In this document: positions 34,088-45,036 of the stretch, piece after piece
Layout of the letters: every line of letters begins with the position of its first letter
Numbering within the stretch: the stretch's first letter is position 1
NCBI GenBank assembly: GCA_000967895.1
Contig: FO203512.1
Span: forward strand, 1,883,350 to 1,947,349
DNA: 64,000 nucleotides
Reading direction: 5' to 3'
Source of the DNA: Oleispira antarctica RB-8
GTDB taxonomy: Bacteria; Pseudomonadota; Gammaproteobacteria; Pseudomonadales; Oceanobacteraceae
Notes under the pieces: model-generated
Seen by the model: only the letters and a program-made list of their open reading frames with translations
Told to the model about the DNA's origin: nothing
Database searches by the model: none
Translations under genes and position numbers: made by a program

Positions 34088-34753
34088 ATGTTTCGATGGG
34101 GTGTTTTATTTTTTAGCGTAGCGATTTGTTGGAATGTGAAAGCGGATATTAATTTGACTTCATTAATCAGCAACGGAATGGAGCGATGGCAAGCCAAAAT
34201 ATTTTCAGGACATTCAACCTATACTCTCAACGACGATAAAGGACGCTTAGCGTTAAAGGCCATCAGTCATAGTTCAGCATCGGGGCTGGTATTAGAACAG
34301 CGGATAGACCTTGTGAAAACGCCGTACTTGAATTGGAGTTGGTTAATAAAAAATAAGCTGCTGGCGTTAGACGAACGCAGTAAAAGCGGTGATGATTTTG
34401 TCGCGCGTATTTACGTTGTTATCGACGGAGGCTTCATGCTTTGGCGAACAAAATCATTAAACTATGTTTGGTCGAGCAACCAAGATAAAGGCTTGATCTG
34501 GGATAATCCGTTTGCGGGTTCGCGCGTCAAAATGATGTCTGTTCAAGGTAAGGCATCTAATACCGGTCAGTGGTTTGAAGAAAAACGTAATGTATATCAA
34601 GATTTGATTGCTGCGTTTGGTGATAAGGGCCGTGTAGAGGAAAACCAAGACGCTTATCGATACATCGATGTTATTGCGATTATGACGGATACGGATAATA
34701 GCGGCAAAGAGGCGGAGTCTTATTATGGTGACATGGTATTCAGTGTTCAGTAG
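34088..34753 (+). CDS. DUF3047 periplasmic protein
   Basis: This 221-aa protein has a signal peptide (FRWGVLFFSVAICWNVKA) and the DUF3047 pattern of NWSWLIKNK, FVARIYVVIDG, LNYVWSS and DVIAIMTDTDNSG. ATG 34088 is preferred: AGAGG is five bases upstream, whereas GTG 34073 has no such site. The function of this beta-rich family is unknown. It follows the FAD monooxygenase closely and is probably co-transcribed with it. Confidence 0.8.
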   Translation: MFRWGVLFFSVAICWNVKADINLTSLISNGMERWQAKIFSGHSTYTLNDDKGRLALKAISHSSASGLVLEQRIDLVKTPYLNWSWLIKNKLLALDERSKSGDDFVARIYVVIDGGFMLWRTKSLNYVWSSNQDKGLIWDNPFAGSRVKMMSVQGKASNTGQWFEEKRNVYQDLIAAFGDKGRVEENQDAYRYIDVIAIMTDTDNSGKEAESYYGDMVFSVQ

Positions 34754-34845
34754 ATGTATTCAGCAGGCGGTGGTCTGTGACTTAATTCAAAGATAATGTA
34801 ATCAAAGACCACTTAATTAAGACTCATACGTTATGCGAGCGAACA

Positions 34846-35628
34846 ATGTTCAAGCGATTTAATCACTGGTTAGAAAATAAACGTATTAAGAAAATGGGCT
34901 TTACGGCACAGCAGTGGGAATCTGCTATTGCGGACTGGCCAGTAATGGCGCGTTATCAGGGTGCGGAGCGTGATGCGCTGCAAGACATGACGTTTCGTTT
35001 TTTAGTGCGTAAAACAATTGCTCCCGGCAGTGGTTTTGAATTCACCCAAGAGATGTGTTTAAAAATTGCTACGATGGCCTGTGTGCCGGTTTTGCACTTG
35101 GGTTTAAATTGGTACGACAGCTGGTATACCCTCATTGTTTATGAAGGCGACTTTGTACCTAATCGTCCTTATCGCAGTGACGATGGTGTTGTTCATGCTA
35201 AAAGCCCTGGTTTAAGCGGTGAAGCGTGGCTGCGAGGGCCGGTGGTTTTATCGTGGGAATCTGTGTGTGATTCAGGGGCTCATGCTCGACATATGAAGGC
35301 CAGTAATGTGGTTATTCATGAGTTGGCGCATAAGCTAGATATGTTGCGTGACGGTGCCAATGGCGCACCGCCGATGCACCCTGATATGCGTTCGGGTGAA
35401 TGGCACGCTATTTTTAGTGCTGCGTGGGAACGATTGCAGCAAGACCTACAAAACAATCGTCCATTGCCTATTGATGATTATGCACTCACCAATCCTGCCG
35501 AATTCTTTGCGGTGTGCAGCGAAACATTTTTTGAAGATTCGCACAATATGAAAGAACACATGCCTGAGGTGTATCGATTGCTGTGTCAGTTTTATCGACA
35601 GCAGCCAGCGGGTCATTTATCTCGCTAG
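34846..35628 (+). CDS. mtfA: M90-family metallopeptidase MtfA
   Basis: This 260-aa zinc protease has the HELAH motif (H158, E159, H162) in ASNVVIHELAHKLDML and the downstream glutamate region NPAEFFAVCSETFFE, as in MtfA/YeeI. In E. coli MtfA binds the repressor Mlc and so affects glucose PTS expression, and it has aminopeptidase activity. The length matches the family (about 265). The basic N-terminus (KRFNHWLENKRIKKMG) has no signal, so the protein is cytoplasmic. Confidence 0.9.
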   Translation: MFKRFNHWLENKRIKKMGFTAQQWESAIADWPVMARYQGAERDALQDMTFRFLVRKTIAPGSGFEFTQEMCLKIATMACVPVLHLGLNWYDSWYTLIVYEGDFVPNRPYRSDDGVVHAKSPGLSGEAWLRGPVVLSWESVCDSGAHARHMKASNVVIHELAHKLDMLRDGANGAPPMHPDMRSGEWHAIFSAAWERLQQDLQNNRPLPIDDYALTNPAEFFAVCSETFFEDSHNMKEHMPEVYRLLCQFYRQQPAGHLSR

Positions 35629-35648
35629 CCAGAAAGCTAGGTTCTCTT
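35624..35648 (+). terminator. Short terminator-like hairpin after mtfA
   Basis: CTAGC pairs with GCTAG around CAGAAA, followed by TTCTCTTTT. Confidence 0.5.
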
Positions 35649-35693
35649 TTGTATACCGTATTTCTTAATATGCTTTATTAATCAATAACTTGA

Positions 35694-37988
<2,295 letters not shown>

Positions 37989-38043
37989 TTTTAACGGTCG
38001 TTATATAGCAATACTAGCGGCAATACAGTAGCGGCAGCAAAGT

Positions 38044-38080
38044 AACGAGGATGGTTTTTTACCACCTCGTTATGTTTTTA
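38044..38080 (+). terminator. Rho-independent terminator after katG
   Basis: AACGAGG pairs with CCTCGTT, an inner GGT pairs with ACC, and a TTTTT run follows. Confidence 0.8.
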
Positions 38081-38109
38081 AATTTAAACGTTAAATAGTA
38101 GGAAATAAA

Positions 38110-38583
38110 ATGACTGACATCGATATTGGTATTAATAAAGCAGATAGAACAGAAATTACTGATGGTTTAAAGAAGCTGTTAGCAGATTCGTACACGCTTT
38201 ATTTACAGACGCATAATTTTCACTGGAATGTCACAGGTATGCAGTTTCGTGAATTGCATTTGATGTTTGAAGAGCATTACACCGAGTTGGCCCTTGCGGT
38301 CGATGATATTGCGGAACGTATTCGCACACTTGATGTACCAGCACCAGGGACTTATAAAGAGTTCTCAAAGCTGAGCTCAATTAAAGAAGTTGATGGTGTT
38401 CCAACCTCATCTGAAATGGTTGAGTTGTTAACTAAGGGTCATGAGCAGGTTATAAAAACAGCGCGTGAAGTTCTGAAAATAGCGCAAGCTGCTGACGATG
38501 AATCTACCGCATCATTAGTGTCTGATCGTATGCGCATACATGAAAAGACGGCGTGGATGTTACGAGCGACTACTCGATCTTAA
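38110..38583 (+). CDS. dps: Dps-family ferritin-like DNA-protection protein
   Basis: This 157-aa four-helix protein has the Dps ferroxidase motif [26 protein letters not shown] (split here as THNFHW, then FEEHY) and [10 protein letters not shown]. It stores iron at dodecamer interfaces and protects DNA from peroxide-driven damage. It follows katG but has its own start after a terminator. Both genes serve peroxide defence. Confidence 0.93.
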   Translation: MTDIDIGINKADRTEITDGLKKLLADSYTLYLQTHNFHWNVTGMQFRELHLMFEEHYTELALAVDDIAERIRTLDVPAPGTYKEFSKLSSIKEVDGVPTSSEMVELLTKGHEQVIKTAREVLKIAQAADDESTASLVSDRMRIHEKTAWMLRATTRS

Positions 38584-38585
38584 TA

Positions 38586-38790
38586 TGCAGATTTAGAGAA
38601 AGTCCTTGGCAGCGCGAATACTTTGTCGGTGATGCTTTAAGTCTTGCTGACTGGGCGTTTGCCAGCCAGATAGTTAATGTGGGTCACGGTGCTAGCACCT
38701 GGACGAACAGCGCTGGCGCGAATCTTGTGGGACTTTTCTCGCGTCTTAAGGCGCGTTCATCGATGCAGGGGCTTTTGCCAGCAGAGCAAA
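38586..38790 (+). pseudogene. Glutathione S-transferase C-terminal remnant
   Basis: The frame after dps reads FVGDALSLADWAFASQIVN and continues ...LVGLFSRLKARSSMQGLL, which resembles the C-terminal helical domain of a GST (GD-x-L-S-x-A-D-x-A). No GST N-terminal domain or start codon precedes it, because dps ends immediately before. It looks like the left-over tail of a deleted gene. Confidence 0.6.
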
Positions 38791-38798
38791 AATACTGT

Positions 38799-39299
38799 CT
38801 ACAATGCGTTAGTGTTTTTGTTGGCTTTTATAAATGTGTGTAAGTTGCTGGTGGCCATTTTAGAAACCTTGTTGCGCAGTAGGGGTGTCCAGCCGAGCAA
38901 TAAGCCTGGGGTTCCTAGTGCTTGACGGCTCCAGCGCCAAAAATTAAAACGATCAATGTGCTTTATTATTTTTCCTTCTTTAAATTCAAATTCAGCATCA
39001 ACGATATTGTGAACCCTACGGCCAGTTTGGCTAAAACTGTATTTGGGTTCCCAGTGCGCGGTGACTCTCCCATCTTTTTCTGCGATAGAAAATTCCATGG
39101 ACATATCTTTGCCGCGTTCACACAACATGTGCCACATACTGGCTATTTCTTTGCCTGTTAGCTCGAACGCTTCATCTCGAAAGTAGGCTTCTGGGTGGTA
39201 ACACTGTGCCATGAAGTGATGATCTTTTTGCTGAAAGGCTCGATAGAAACTTTCGATCAGTGCAATATTTGATGCTGTGTTAGATAGGGTCTGATTCAT
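38799..39299 (-). CDS. NTF2-like/SnoaL-like protein
   Basis: This 166-aa protein has the NTF2-like core (IALIESFYRAFQQKDHHFMAQCYHPEAYFRDEAF and onward), with the repeated helix-sheet pattern ending in HIDRFNFWRWSRQALG. Such folds include isomerases, hydrolases and unknown ligand-binding proteins, and no catalytic residues can be assigned. A GRR-to-FWRW stretch is typical of bacterial SnoaL-like family members. It diverges from the GlxA-type regulator, which could control it. Confidence 0.8.
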   Translation of the reverse strand: MNQTLSNTASNIALIESFYRAFQQKDHHFMAQCYHPEAYFRDEAFELTGKEIASMWHMLCERGKDMSMEFSIAEKDGRVTAHWEPKYSFSQTGRRVHNIVDAEFEFKEGKIIKHIDRFNFWRWSRQALGTPGLLLGWTPLLRNKVSKMATSNLHTFIKANKNTNAL

Positions 39300-39469
39300 G
39301 AGGCGCTTGCCTTAGCTGTCGTTGAATGGGGTTCTTTATCTTTAGATGACAAAGCGACCGAGATTAAAGCTTAATAGAGTATAAGCACTGTCTGTATTGT
39401 TCGTAAGTGGCAGATATGACAATATGCATACGTATATTGGTCGTCTTGTATGGTAGAGCGGGTAGCGTG

Positions 39470-40429
39470 ATGAAGTGTATTTTATTACTACTAGAAAATA
39501 GCCCAGTGACATCTGTGACGGGGCCGATGGAGATTTTCTCATTAGCGAACAGTCTGGTAGCACGCGAACAGCGAATGGACATGCAGTTAGTGAGTCCTTC
39601 AGGTGCGGCTGTATCGTGCTTAGGAGGATTAAAACTCTCGGTGCACGATAAATTAAAACCTCAGCAAACCCCCGATTTGATCGTTATTGGTGCGATAGGG
39701 CATCCTGAATTAAGGCCTAAGGATTTTGATCCTGAAATATTGGGTTGGCTAAGGCAGAAGCATGCGCAAGGAAGCAAGATTGCGAGTATTTGTACGGGAG
39801 CGTTTGTGTTGGCGGCCAGTGGCTTGCTGGATGATTTACCGGCCACTACGCATTGGCAGTGTGCCTCTTTATTTCAACAGAGGTTTCCTAAGGTTCGACT
39901 GTGTTCCGAAGCGATGATCACTCAACAAAATGGACTGTATTGTTCAGCGGGTGCGAGTGCTTATCAAGATATGAGTATTCGTTTGGTGCGGGATATTTTT
40001 GGTCAGGATGTTGCTCAACAGTGCGCCAAAGCTCTATTGTTTGATGCTGATAGATCAGGGCAATCTCAATACGCCAGTTTTCAACCTCATAGACAGCATA
40101 CTGATGAATTAATACACAGTGTGCAAAATTGGCTGGATGAGCATTTTATGCAAGATTTCTCTATGGTTGATCTGGCTGAAAAGGTGCATCTAAGTGATCG
40201 TCAGTTTAAGCGTCGCTTTAAGCAGGCAGCGGAAGAATCTCCATTGGCATATGTCCAGGCGTTAAGAATAGAGTCGGCAAAAGTGTTATTGGTCTCATCG
40301 AGTAAGCCCATGTCTGAAATCAGCCGAATAGCCGGGTATGAAGATATGCGATTCTTTCGTCAGTTATTTAAGCGTTTAACGTCTTTATCACCTTCAGATT
40401 ATCGGCAAAAATTTTCTTTACCGGGGTAA
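39470..40429 (+). CDS. GlxA-type AraC-family regulator with DJ-1/PfpI domain
   Basis: This 319-aa protein has an N-terminal DJ-1/PfpI-like domain (LLLENSPVTSVTGPMEIF, the nucleophile-elbow-like ICTGAFVLAASGLL) and a C-terminal AraC double helix-turn-helix (FSMVDLAEKVHLSDRQFKRRFK; EISRIAGYEDMRFFRQLFKR). It is a DNA-binding activator probably responding to a small molecule. GTG 39407 would add 21 residues not typical of the family, so ATG 39470 is preferred, without a strong ribosome-binding site. The likely target is the divergent NTF2-like gene or itself. Confidence 0.87.
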   Translation: MKCILLLLENSPVTSVTGPMEIFSLANSLVAREQRMDMQLVSPSGAAVSCLGGLKLSVHDKLKPQQTPDLIVIGAIGHPELRPKDFDPEILGWLRQKHAQGSKIASICTGAFVLAASGLLDDLPATTHWQCASLFQQRFPKVRLCSEAMITQQNGLYCSAGASAYQDMSIRLVRDIFGQDVAQQCAKALLFDADRSGQSQYASFQPHRQHTDELIHSVQNWLDEHFMQDFSMVDLAEKVHLSDRQFKRRFKQAAEESPLAYVQALRIESAKVLLVSSSKPMSEISRIAGYEDMRFFRQLFKRLTSLSPSDYRQKFSLPG

Positions 40430-40474
40430 TATGAAAACATGGATAATGTGTACGTTTGTATTGTTACATAAAGA

Positions 40475-42313
40475 CTAATCGGGGCTGAATTGCTCTAGAA
40501 CCATCAGGAACGCAGGGCCATATTGATCGAGCTTTTTTTGGCCCACTCCTGAGAGTTTGGCAAATTCATGTTGATTCTGTGGTTTTAATTGCAGCATGGA
40601 TTTTAATGTTGCGTCATGAAAAATCATAAAGGGTGCGATGCCTTGGGTTTTGGCCAGCTGCGTTCGACACTCACGCAATGCTTGCCAGAGTGCTTGGTCT
40701 TGCTCGGGGATTTCAGCCTCTTTATTTGAGCTGTATTTGCTCGTACTGTTTTTATTTTTGCCCACCGATTCAAAACTGTCCAAGCGCAGGGTTAATGTTT
40801 CTTTCCCTTGTAATAGGGTTCGACTGCTTTCGTTTAGCGAGAGTTGGCCGTAGTCATAATTGACGTTGAGATAACCGTGGGCAACCAGTTGACGAAAAAC
40901 TGAACGCCATTGTCCATCACTTAACTCTGTACCAATACCAAAAGTTGAAATGTTTTGGTGATTAAACTGTTTAATTTTTTCGCTGCTTTTGCCACGCAAT
41001 ACATTAATTAAGTGAACCACACCAAAGCGTTGGTCTGTGCGAAATACGCAGCTTAAGGCTTTACGCGAGGCTTCTGTCGCATCCCAGGTTTGCACTGAAG
41101 TCAGGCAGTTATCGCAGTTGCCGCAGTGTTTTGGATCTGGGTAATGATTACTGAGCTGATCGCCAAAATAGTTGATGAGCATTTTTCGACGGCAATCGGT
41201 GAGTTCTGCTAAGCCTAACATGGCGTTTAGTTTTTGCTGCTCGATGCGCTTGAATTGTTCATCGCCTTCACTTTTCGCCATCATCTGTTTTAATTTGATC
41301 ACATCTTCAAGGCCATACGCCATCCAGGCTGTTGCGGGCTGACCATCGCGACCTGCACGACCGGTTTCTTGATAATATGCTTCAATACTTTTAGGCAGGT
41401 CTAGGTGGGCAACAAAGCGCACATCAGGCTTATCTATCCCCATACCAAAGGCAATGGTGGCAACCATGACGATGGCATCTTCCCGTAAGAATCTTTGTTG
41501 ATTGACCTGCCGTACCGTTTTGTCCAAACCTGCGTGATACGGCAGGGCATTAATGCCTTGCTCTGTTAACCAGAGCGCGGTGCTATCAACTTTTTTGCGC
41601 GATAAGCAATAGACAATCCCCGCATGGTTTTGATGCTCTGTTTGTAAAAAATTTAGCAGCTGCGCCTTCGGAGTGTTTTTTTGCGTTATACGATATTGAA
41701 TATTGGGGCGATCAAATCCTGAAACAAAGACCTTGGCATTTTGCAGTCCTAAACGAAATACGATTTCTTCGCGAGTTTTGACATCAGCGGTTGCGGTTAA
41801 GGCGACTCTTGGAATGCTGGGAAAATATTGCTGCAACAGACTGAGTTGCAGGTAGTCACTGCGAAAGTCATGACCCCATTGAGCAACGCAGTGCGCTTCA
41901 TCAATGGCGAAAAGAGAGAGTTGGCACTGTTGTAGCCATTCAATGGTGCGCGGCAGTGTTAATCGTTCGGGCGCGAGGTAGATGATGTCGAGCTGGCCGC
42001 TGAGCGCGAGTTGCTCGGTGCGCGCATTGTGTTCGCCAGACATAGACGAATTCATACACGCGGCGCGAATACCGGCTTGGGTGAGTGCATCGACTTGATC
42101 TTGCATTAAGGCAATGAGCGGTGAGATAACAATGCCAATGCCGTTGCGTACTAAGGCGGGAATTTGATAACACAGGGATTTACCACCGCCTGTGGGCATC
42201 AAGACAAAAGCATCTTCGCCATTGAGTAAGGTTTGAATGATTTGATCTTGCGGCGGGCGAAACTCTTGATAACCAAAAGTACGATTCAATACCTGATAAG
42301 CTTGCTGCATCAT
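40475..42313 (-). CDS. recQ: ATP-dependent DNA helicase RecQ
   Basis: This about 612-aa 3'-to-5' helicase has Walker A in MPTGGGKSLCYQ, the DEAH box DEAHCVAQWGHDFR, the helicase C-terminal motif QETGRAGRDG, the RQC zinc-binding cysteines (CRRKMLINYFGD, CGNCDNC), a winged helix and an HRDC domain at the C-terminus. It acts in recombination and fork repair. The frame extends to a GTG at 42397 without a ribosome-binding site, so ATG 42313, just before the conserved FGYQEFRPPQ, is an equally good or better start. Confidence 0.94.
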   Translation of the reverse strand: MMQQAYQVLNRTFGYQEFRPPQDQIIQTLLNGEDAFVLMPTGGGKSLCYQIPALVRNGIGIVISPLIALMQDQVDALTQAGIRAACMNSSMSGEHNARTEQLALSGQLDIIYLAPERLTLPRTIEWLQQCQLSLFAIDEAHCVAQWGHDFRSDYLQLSLLQQYFPSIPRVALTATADVKTREEIVFRLGLQNAKVFVSGFDRPNIQYRITQKNTPKAQLLNFLQTEHQNHAGIVYCLSRKKVDSTALWLTEQGINALPYHAGLDKTVRQVNQQRFLREDAIVMVATIAFGMGIDKPDVRFVAHLDLPKSIEAYYQETGRAGRDGQPATAWMAYGLEDVIKLKQMMAKSEGDEQFKRIEQQKLNAMLGLAELTDCRRKMLINYFGDQLSNHYPDPKHCGNCDNCLTSVQTWDATEASRKALSCVFRTDQRFGVVHLINVLRGKSSEKIKQFNHQNISTFGIGTELSDGQWRSVFRQLVAHGYLNVNYDYGQLSLNESSRTLLQGKETLTLRLDSFESVGKNKNSTSKYSSNKEAEIPEQDQALWQALRECRTQLAKTQGIAPFMIFHDATLKSMLQLKPQNQHEFAKLSGVGQKKLDQYGPAFLMVLEQFSPD

Positions 42314-42611
42314 AATGGTTAGTTGCTCTGGGTTATCTGTAGAAGGTATATTTTGTCTGTCGTATGCATATTGATTCAAGTATAACGGAATTTTCACAGG
42401 CGGCTTATTTTGGTGCTTTATTAAGTAAGGTGAAACATACTTAATTATTAGCCTCTTATAAATATCTGATTAACCTAGGCAGGTATCCTCTATGGTAGCA
42501 GAGCTTGCAGCACTTCTATCTTGGACAATGAAGCTACGATACAATGATTATCTACTTCAGGTACTCAGTGGATTATTTATCCATAAAAAAATCAAATGAC
42601 AGAGGCACGAT

Positions 42612-42818
42612 ATGAATAAAATTAAAGCGTTTATAACCCTTGTTTTATTTATCTTAATTGCGATATTTGCCGTTCAAAATTCAGCAATTGTTGAAATACA
42701 ATTTCTATTTTGGAGCTTTTCATCGCCTCGGGTTCTTCTCTTTCTTACATTCCTTGTTATTGGCTTTCTATTAGGGTTGTTTGCGGTTACGCGTAATAAA
42801 GGCGGCACTAAAGAATAG
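42612..42818 (+). CDS. LapA-domain (DUF1049) small membrane protein
   Basis: This 68-aa protein has two TM helices and the LapA signature FAVQNSAIVEIQFLFW. LapA-type proteins work with LapB in regulating lipopolysaccharide synthesis in E. coli, but many family members lie outside that locus, as here, without lapB. GAGGC lies about seven bases before the start. The 3' end overlaps an opposing gene by about 48 bases. Confidence 0.8.
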   Translation: MNKIKAFITLVLFILIAIFAVQNSAIVEIQFLFWSFSSPRVLLFLTFLVIGFLLGLFAVTRNKGGTKE

Positions 42819-43127
42819 GGCCGATGTTATTAACATGGCACTGTATTCATTCTTTAGGCTTAAAACTTCGAAATGGAATAAAGTTTGTTCTATTAGGCTA
42901 ATGCTGCAACCTAGTGCGAATAGAACATACTTATTGCAGTCGCTTTTAATATTCAAAAGGTGTGTGACACCTCGACCCAGTGCGTAACCCAGTACTGGAA
43001 ATAATGACCAAATAAGAAATACCACAATTGAAAAGACAATGGTTAAGAGCGGAATGTTGGCGTTATAAATCACGGTGATAACAGAGTGACTTTGAGTCAG
43101 CAAGAAACCTAAATAGAGGTAAAGCAT
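42771..43127 (-). CDS. Hypothetical four-TM membrane protein
   Basis: This 118-aa protein has about four TM segments (YLYLGFLLTQ, LLTIVFSIVVFLIWSLFPVLGYALG, YVLFALGCSISL, SAMLITSALFFSAAFIT). I do not recognise the family. Its 3' end overlaps the LapA-like gene on the other strand, which is unusual but compatible with two real convergent genes. Moderate confidence that it is translated. Confidence 0.5.
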   Translation of the reverse strand: MLYLYLGFLLTQSHSVITVIYNANIPLLTIVFSIVVFLIWSLFPVLGYALGRGVTHLLNIKSDCNKYVLFALGCSISLIEQTLFHFEVLSLKNEYSAMLITSALFFSAAFITRNRKQP

Positions 43128-43195
43128 AATACTTCCTAGGGTGAGCAGGGTTGTCTTATGCTATACCGATGAGCTTGGCTTTATCTGAACCCATA

Positions 43196-43864
43196 TCAAG
43201 TTTTGTCTGTTTTGGTTTTGCCGAATAAGCATTCTTCATGTCCGTCTAACCATAAAGGGAATTTTGCCATGGCTTTCCCATATAAGCGGCTTTGCATGTG
43301 GCTTTCTAGCCATGTGCGTAAATACGGATAGGGTGCTTGTAAAAACCAAGATCGATGAACTCTAGAAAATTGGCGCACAAATGGTAAGAGTGCGTAATCG
43401 ATGAGGCCTGGTTTTTGGCCTATAAAAAACTGATTAGTCGCGAGTTTTTGCTCTAATTCCGCGATAAATACTTCACATTTTTGACGTTCTTCAATAACAT
43501 TTTCAAGACGGAATCGTTTCGCTTTTTTATAGATTTCTAGCTGCGGTTTGAATTCTTTGTCATTGCGTCGAATCAAATCGATGGTCGTAGGCAAATCGTC
43601 AGGACTGTCTTTGTGCAGTAAATCTTCAGGGTCATTTTGTTGTAATGCCCATATCATGATATCCAGACTTTCGTCGATTACGGTTTCGTCAGGCAGTATT
43701 AATACAGGGACGGTTCCCTTGGGTGAAACGGCCAGCATCTCTTCAGGTTTGCTTTTCATTACAATAGCGCGCAATAGAACTTGCTGGTCGGCGAGCAGTA
43801 AGCCTAAGCGAGCACGCATGGCGTAAGGGCAATGTTGTAGGGAATATAATATAGGTAGTTTCAT
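43196..43864 (-). CDS. Glutathione S-transferase, glutaredoxin-like active site
   Basis: This 222-aa GST has an N-terminal thioredoxin fold with the active-site sequence HCPYAMRARLGL, a Cys-type (GrxB/omega-like) catalytic centre. It also has the glutathione-binding cis-Pro/acidic motif TVPVLILPDETVIDESLDIM. The C-terminal helical domain ends with WLDGHEECLFGK. Thiol transfer or deglutathionylation is more likely than classical conjugation. It stands alone and diverges from the lipase gene. Confidence 0.88.
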   Translation of the reverse strand: MKLPILYSLQHCPYAMRARLGLLLADQQVLLRAIVMKSKPEEMLAVSPKGTVPVLILPDETVIDESLDIMIWALQQNDPEDLLHKDSPDDLPTTIDLIRRNDKEFKPQLEIYKKAKRFRLENVIEERQKCEVFIAELEQKLATNQFFIGQKPGLIDYALLPFVRQFSRVHRSWFLQAPYPYLRTWLESHMQSRLYGKAMAKFPLWLDGHEECLFGKTKTDKT

Positions 43865-44021
43865 GGATATATTATAACGCGGGTGCTTAGCAAGATTGTA
43901 TCTCTATTTTTAACGTAGTCTTGCATTTTTTCATTACATTCTGGCTGTTTATAATCCAATAATAGTATGCTTCGAAGGGATGCTTTAGTATTCCTTAAAT
44001 TGACACACTCTTGAGAACATC

Positions 44022-44894
44022 ATGTTTAGAATATTTATATTTTCGTTACTGCTTCTTAGTCCATTTTTAAGTCAAAAAGCCTTTTCCGTGCAGGATTTTA
44101 AGGTTATTAAACAAGCCGCATTGTTATCGTCGGCATCTTATGTGAAACCTAACCTTATGGATGAACAGCTAAAGCGTATTCATTACTCGTTGGTACATCA
44201 GGCGGAGTTGCCAGGATCTGCGGTGAGTTATTATTTCGCTCGATCTGCAACAGGATTGCAGCAGCTAGCTTTTAGAGGGACATCTAATCTAGAAAATGTA
44301 TTGGTGGACCTGGATGTTCAATTGCAGCTGGATAAAGGTTTGGGTATTCAATTGCATCAAGGTTTTTCTTCTGCGGCAAAAGCCGTTTATGAAGATGTAT
44401 TGCCATACTTGGATAAAACGAAGCCAGTGCAAACTACGGGGCACAGTTTAGGAGGCGCGATTGCGGTTATTGTGGGTATGTATTTGCAACGAGAGGGTTT
44501 TCAGTTGGAGCAAATCATTACGTTTGGTCAACCTAAGGTTACGAATGTTTATGGTGCTGGAGTGTTTGAGGATCTTCCGTTAATAAGAGTGGTTACGCCT
44601 ACTGATATCGTACCTTTAGTCCCGCCGTTAAGTCCGATGCAGTTACAGAACTTAGATATTTATTGGCACAACGGTATTGAAATAATTTTGGTTGCGGAAA
44701 GACAATATTCTTTAATTCAAGGACTTAAAAGTATGATGCGAGCGACAAAGTTTTTCTCAACATTGCCCAGTGAGGCTAATGTGCAAGCGCATCAAATGGG
44801 AACGTATTTAGCATTGATTGAAAGTAATCAGGAATCCACCCAGCAGATGCCTTATAAAACAGGGCTTAGTCTATTTGGTCTGACCATTGATTGA
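44022..44894 (+). CDS. Class 3 lipase, secreted
   Basis: This 290-aa alpha/beta-hydrolase has a signal peptide (FIFSLLLLSPFLSQKAFS). The nucleophile elbow GHSLGG has S142, with acid D195 (TPTDIVP) and base H216 (IYWHNG) in the right order for the lipase-3 family. FRGTSNLENVLVDLD is the usual oxyanion/lid strand. It probably cleaves acylglycerols or phospholipids in the periplasm or outside the cell. No foldase gene is nearby. Confidence 0.88.
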   Translation: MFRIFIFSLLLLSPFLSQKAFSVQDFKVIKQAALLSSASYVKPNLMDEQLKRIHYSLVHQAELPGSAVSYYFARSATGLQQLAFRGTSNLENVLVDLDVQLQLDKGLGIQLHQGFSSAAKAVYEDVLPYLDKTKPVQTTGHSLGGAIAVIVGMYLQREGFQLEQIITFGQPKVTNVYGAGVFEDLPLIRVVTPTDIVPLVPPLSPMQLQNLDIYWHNGIEIILVAERQYSLIQGLKSMMRATKFFSTLPSEANVQAHQMGTYLALIESNQESTQQMPYKTGLSLFGLTID

Positions 44895-44954
44895 CGTGTT
44901 CTTTAATCAATAGTTTATTAATTGTAGTGTGTCTACAGACTGGATTTTGATGTA

Positions 44955-45007
44955 TTAAAGAGAACTTGATTCGCCATTCGTCTATGGAGTAACCGCGTTC
45001 TCTTTAA
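44955..45007. terminator. Bidirectional terminator-like stem between convergent genes
   Basis: TTAAAGAGAAC pairs perfectly over 11 bp with GTTCTCTTTAA across a 31-base loop, between the lipase and U32 genes. Confidence 0.55.
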
Positions 45008-45036
45008 TGCGCTCGTTTATAAGCTTTGGCTAGTGT

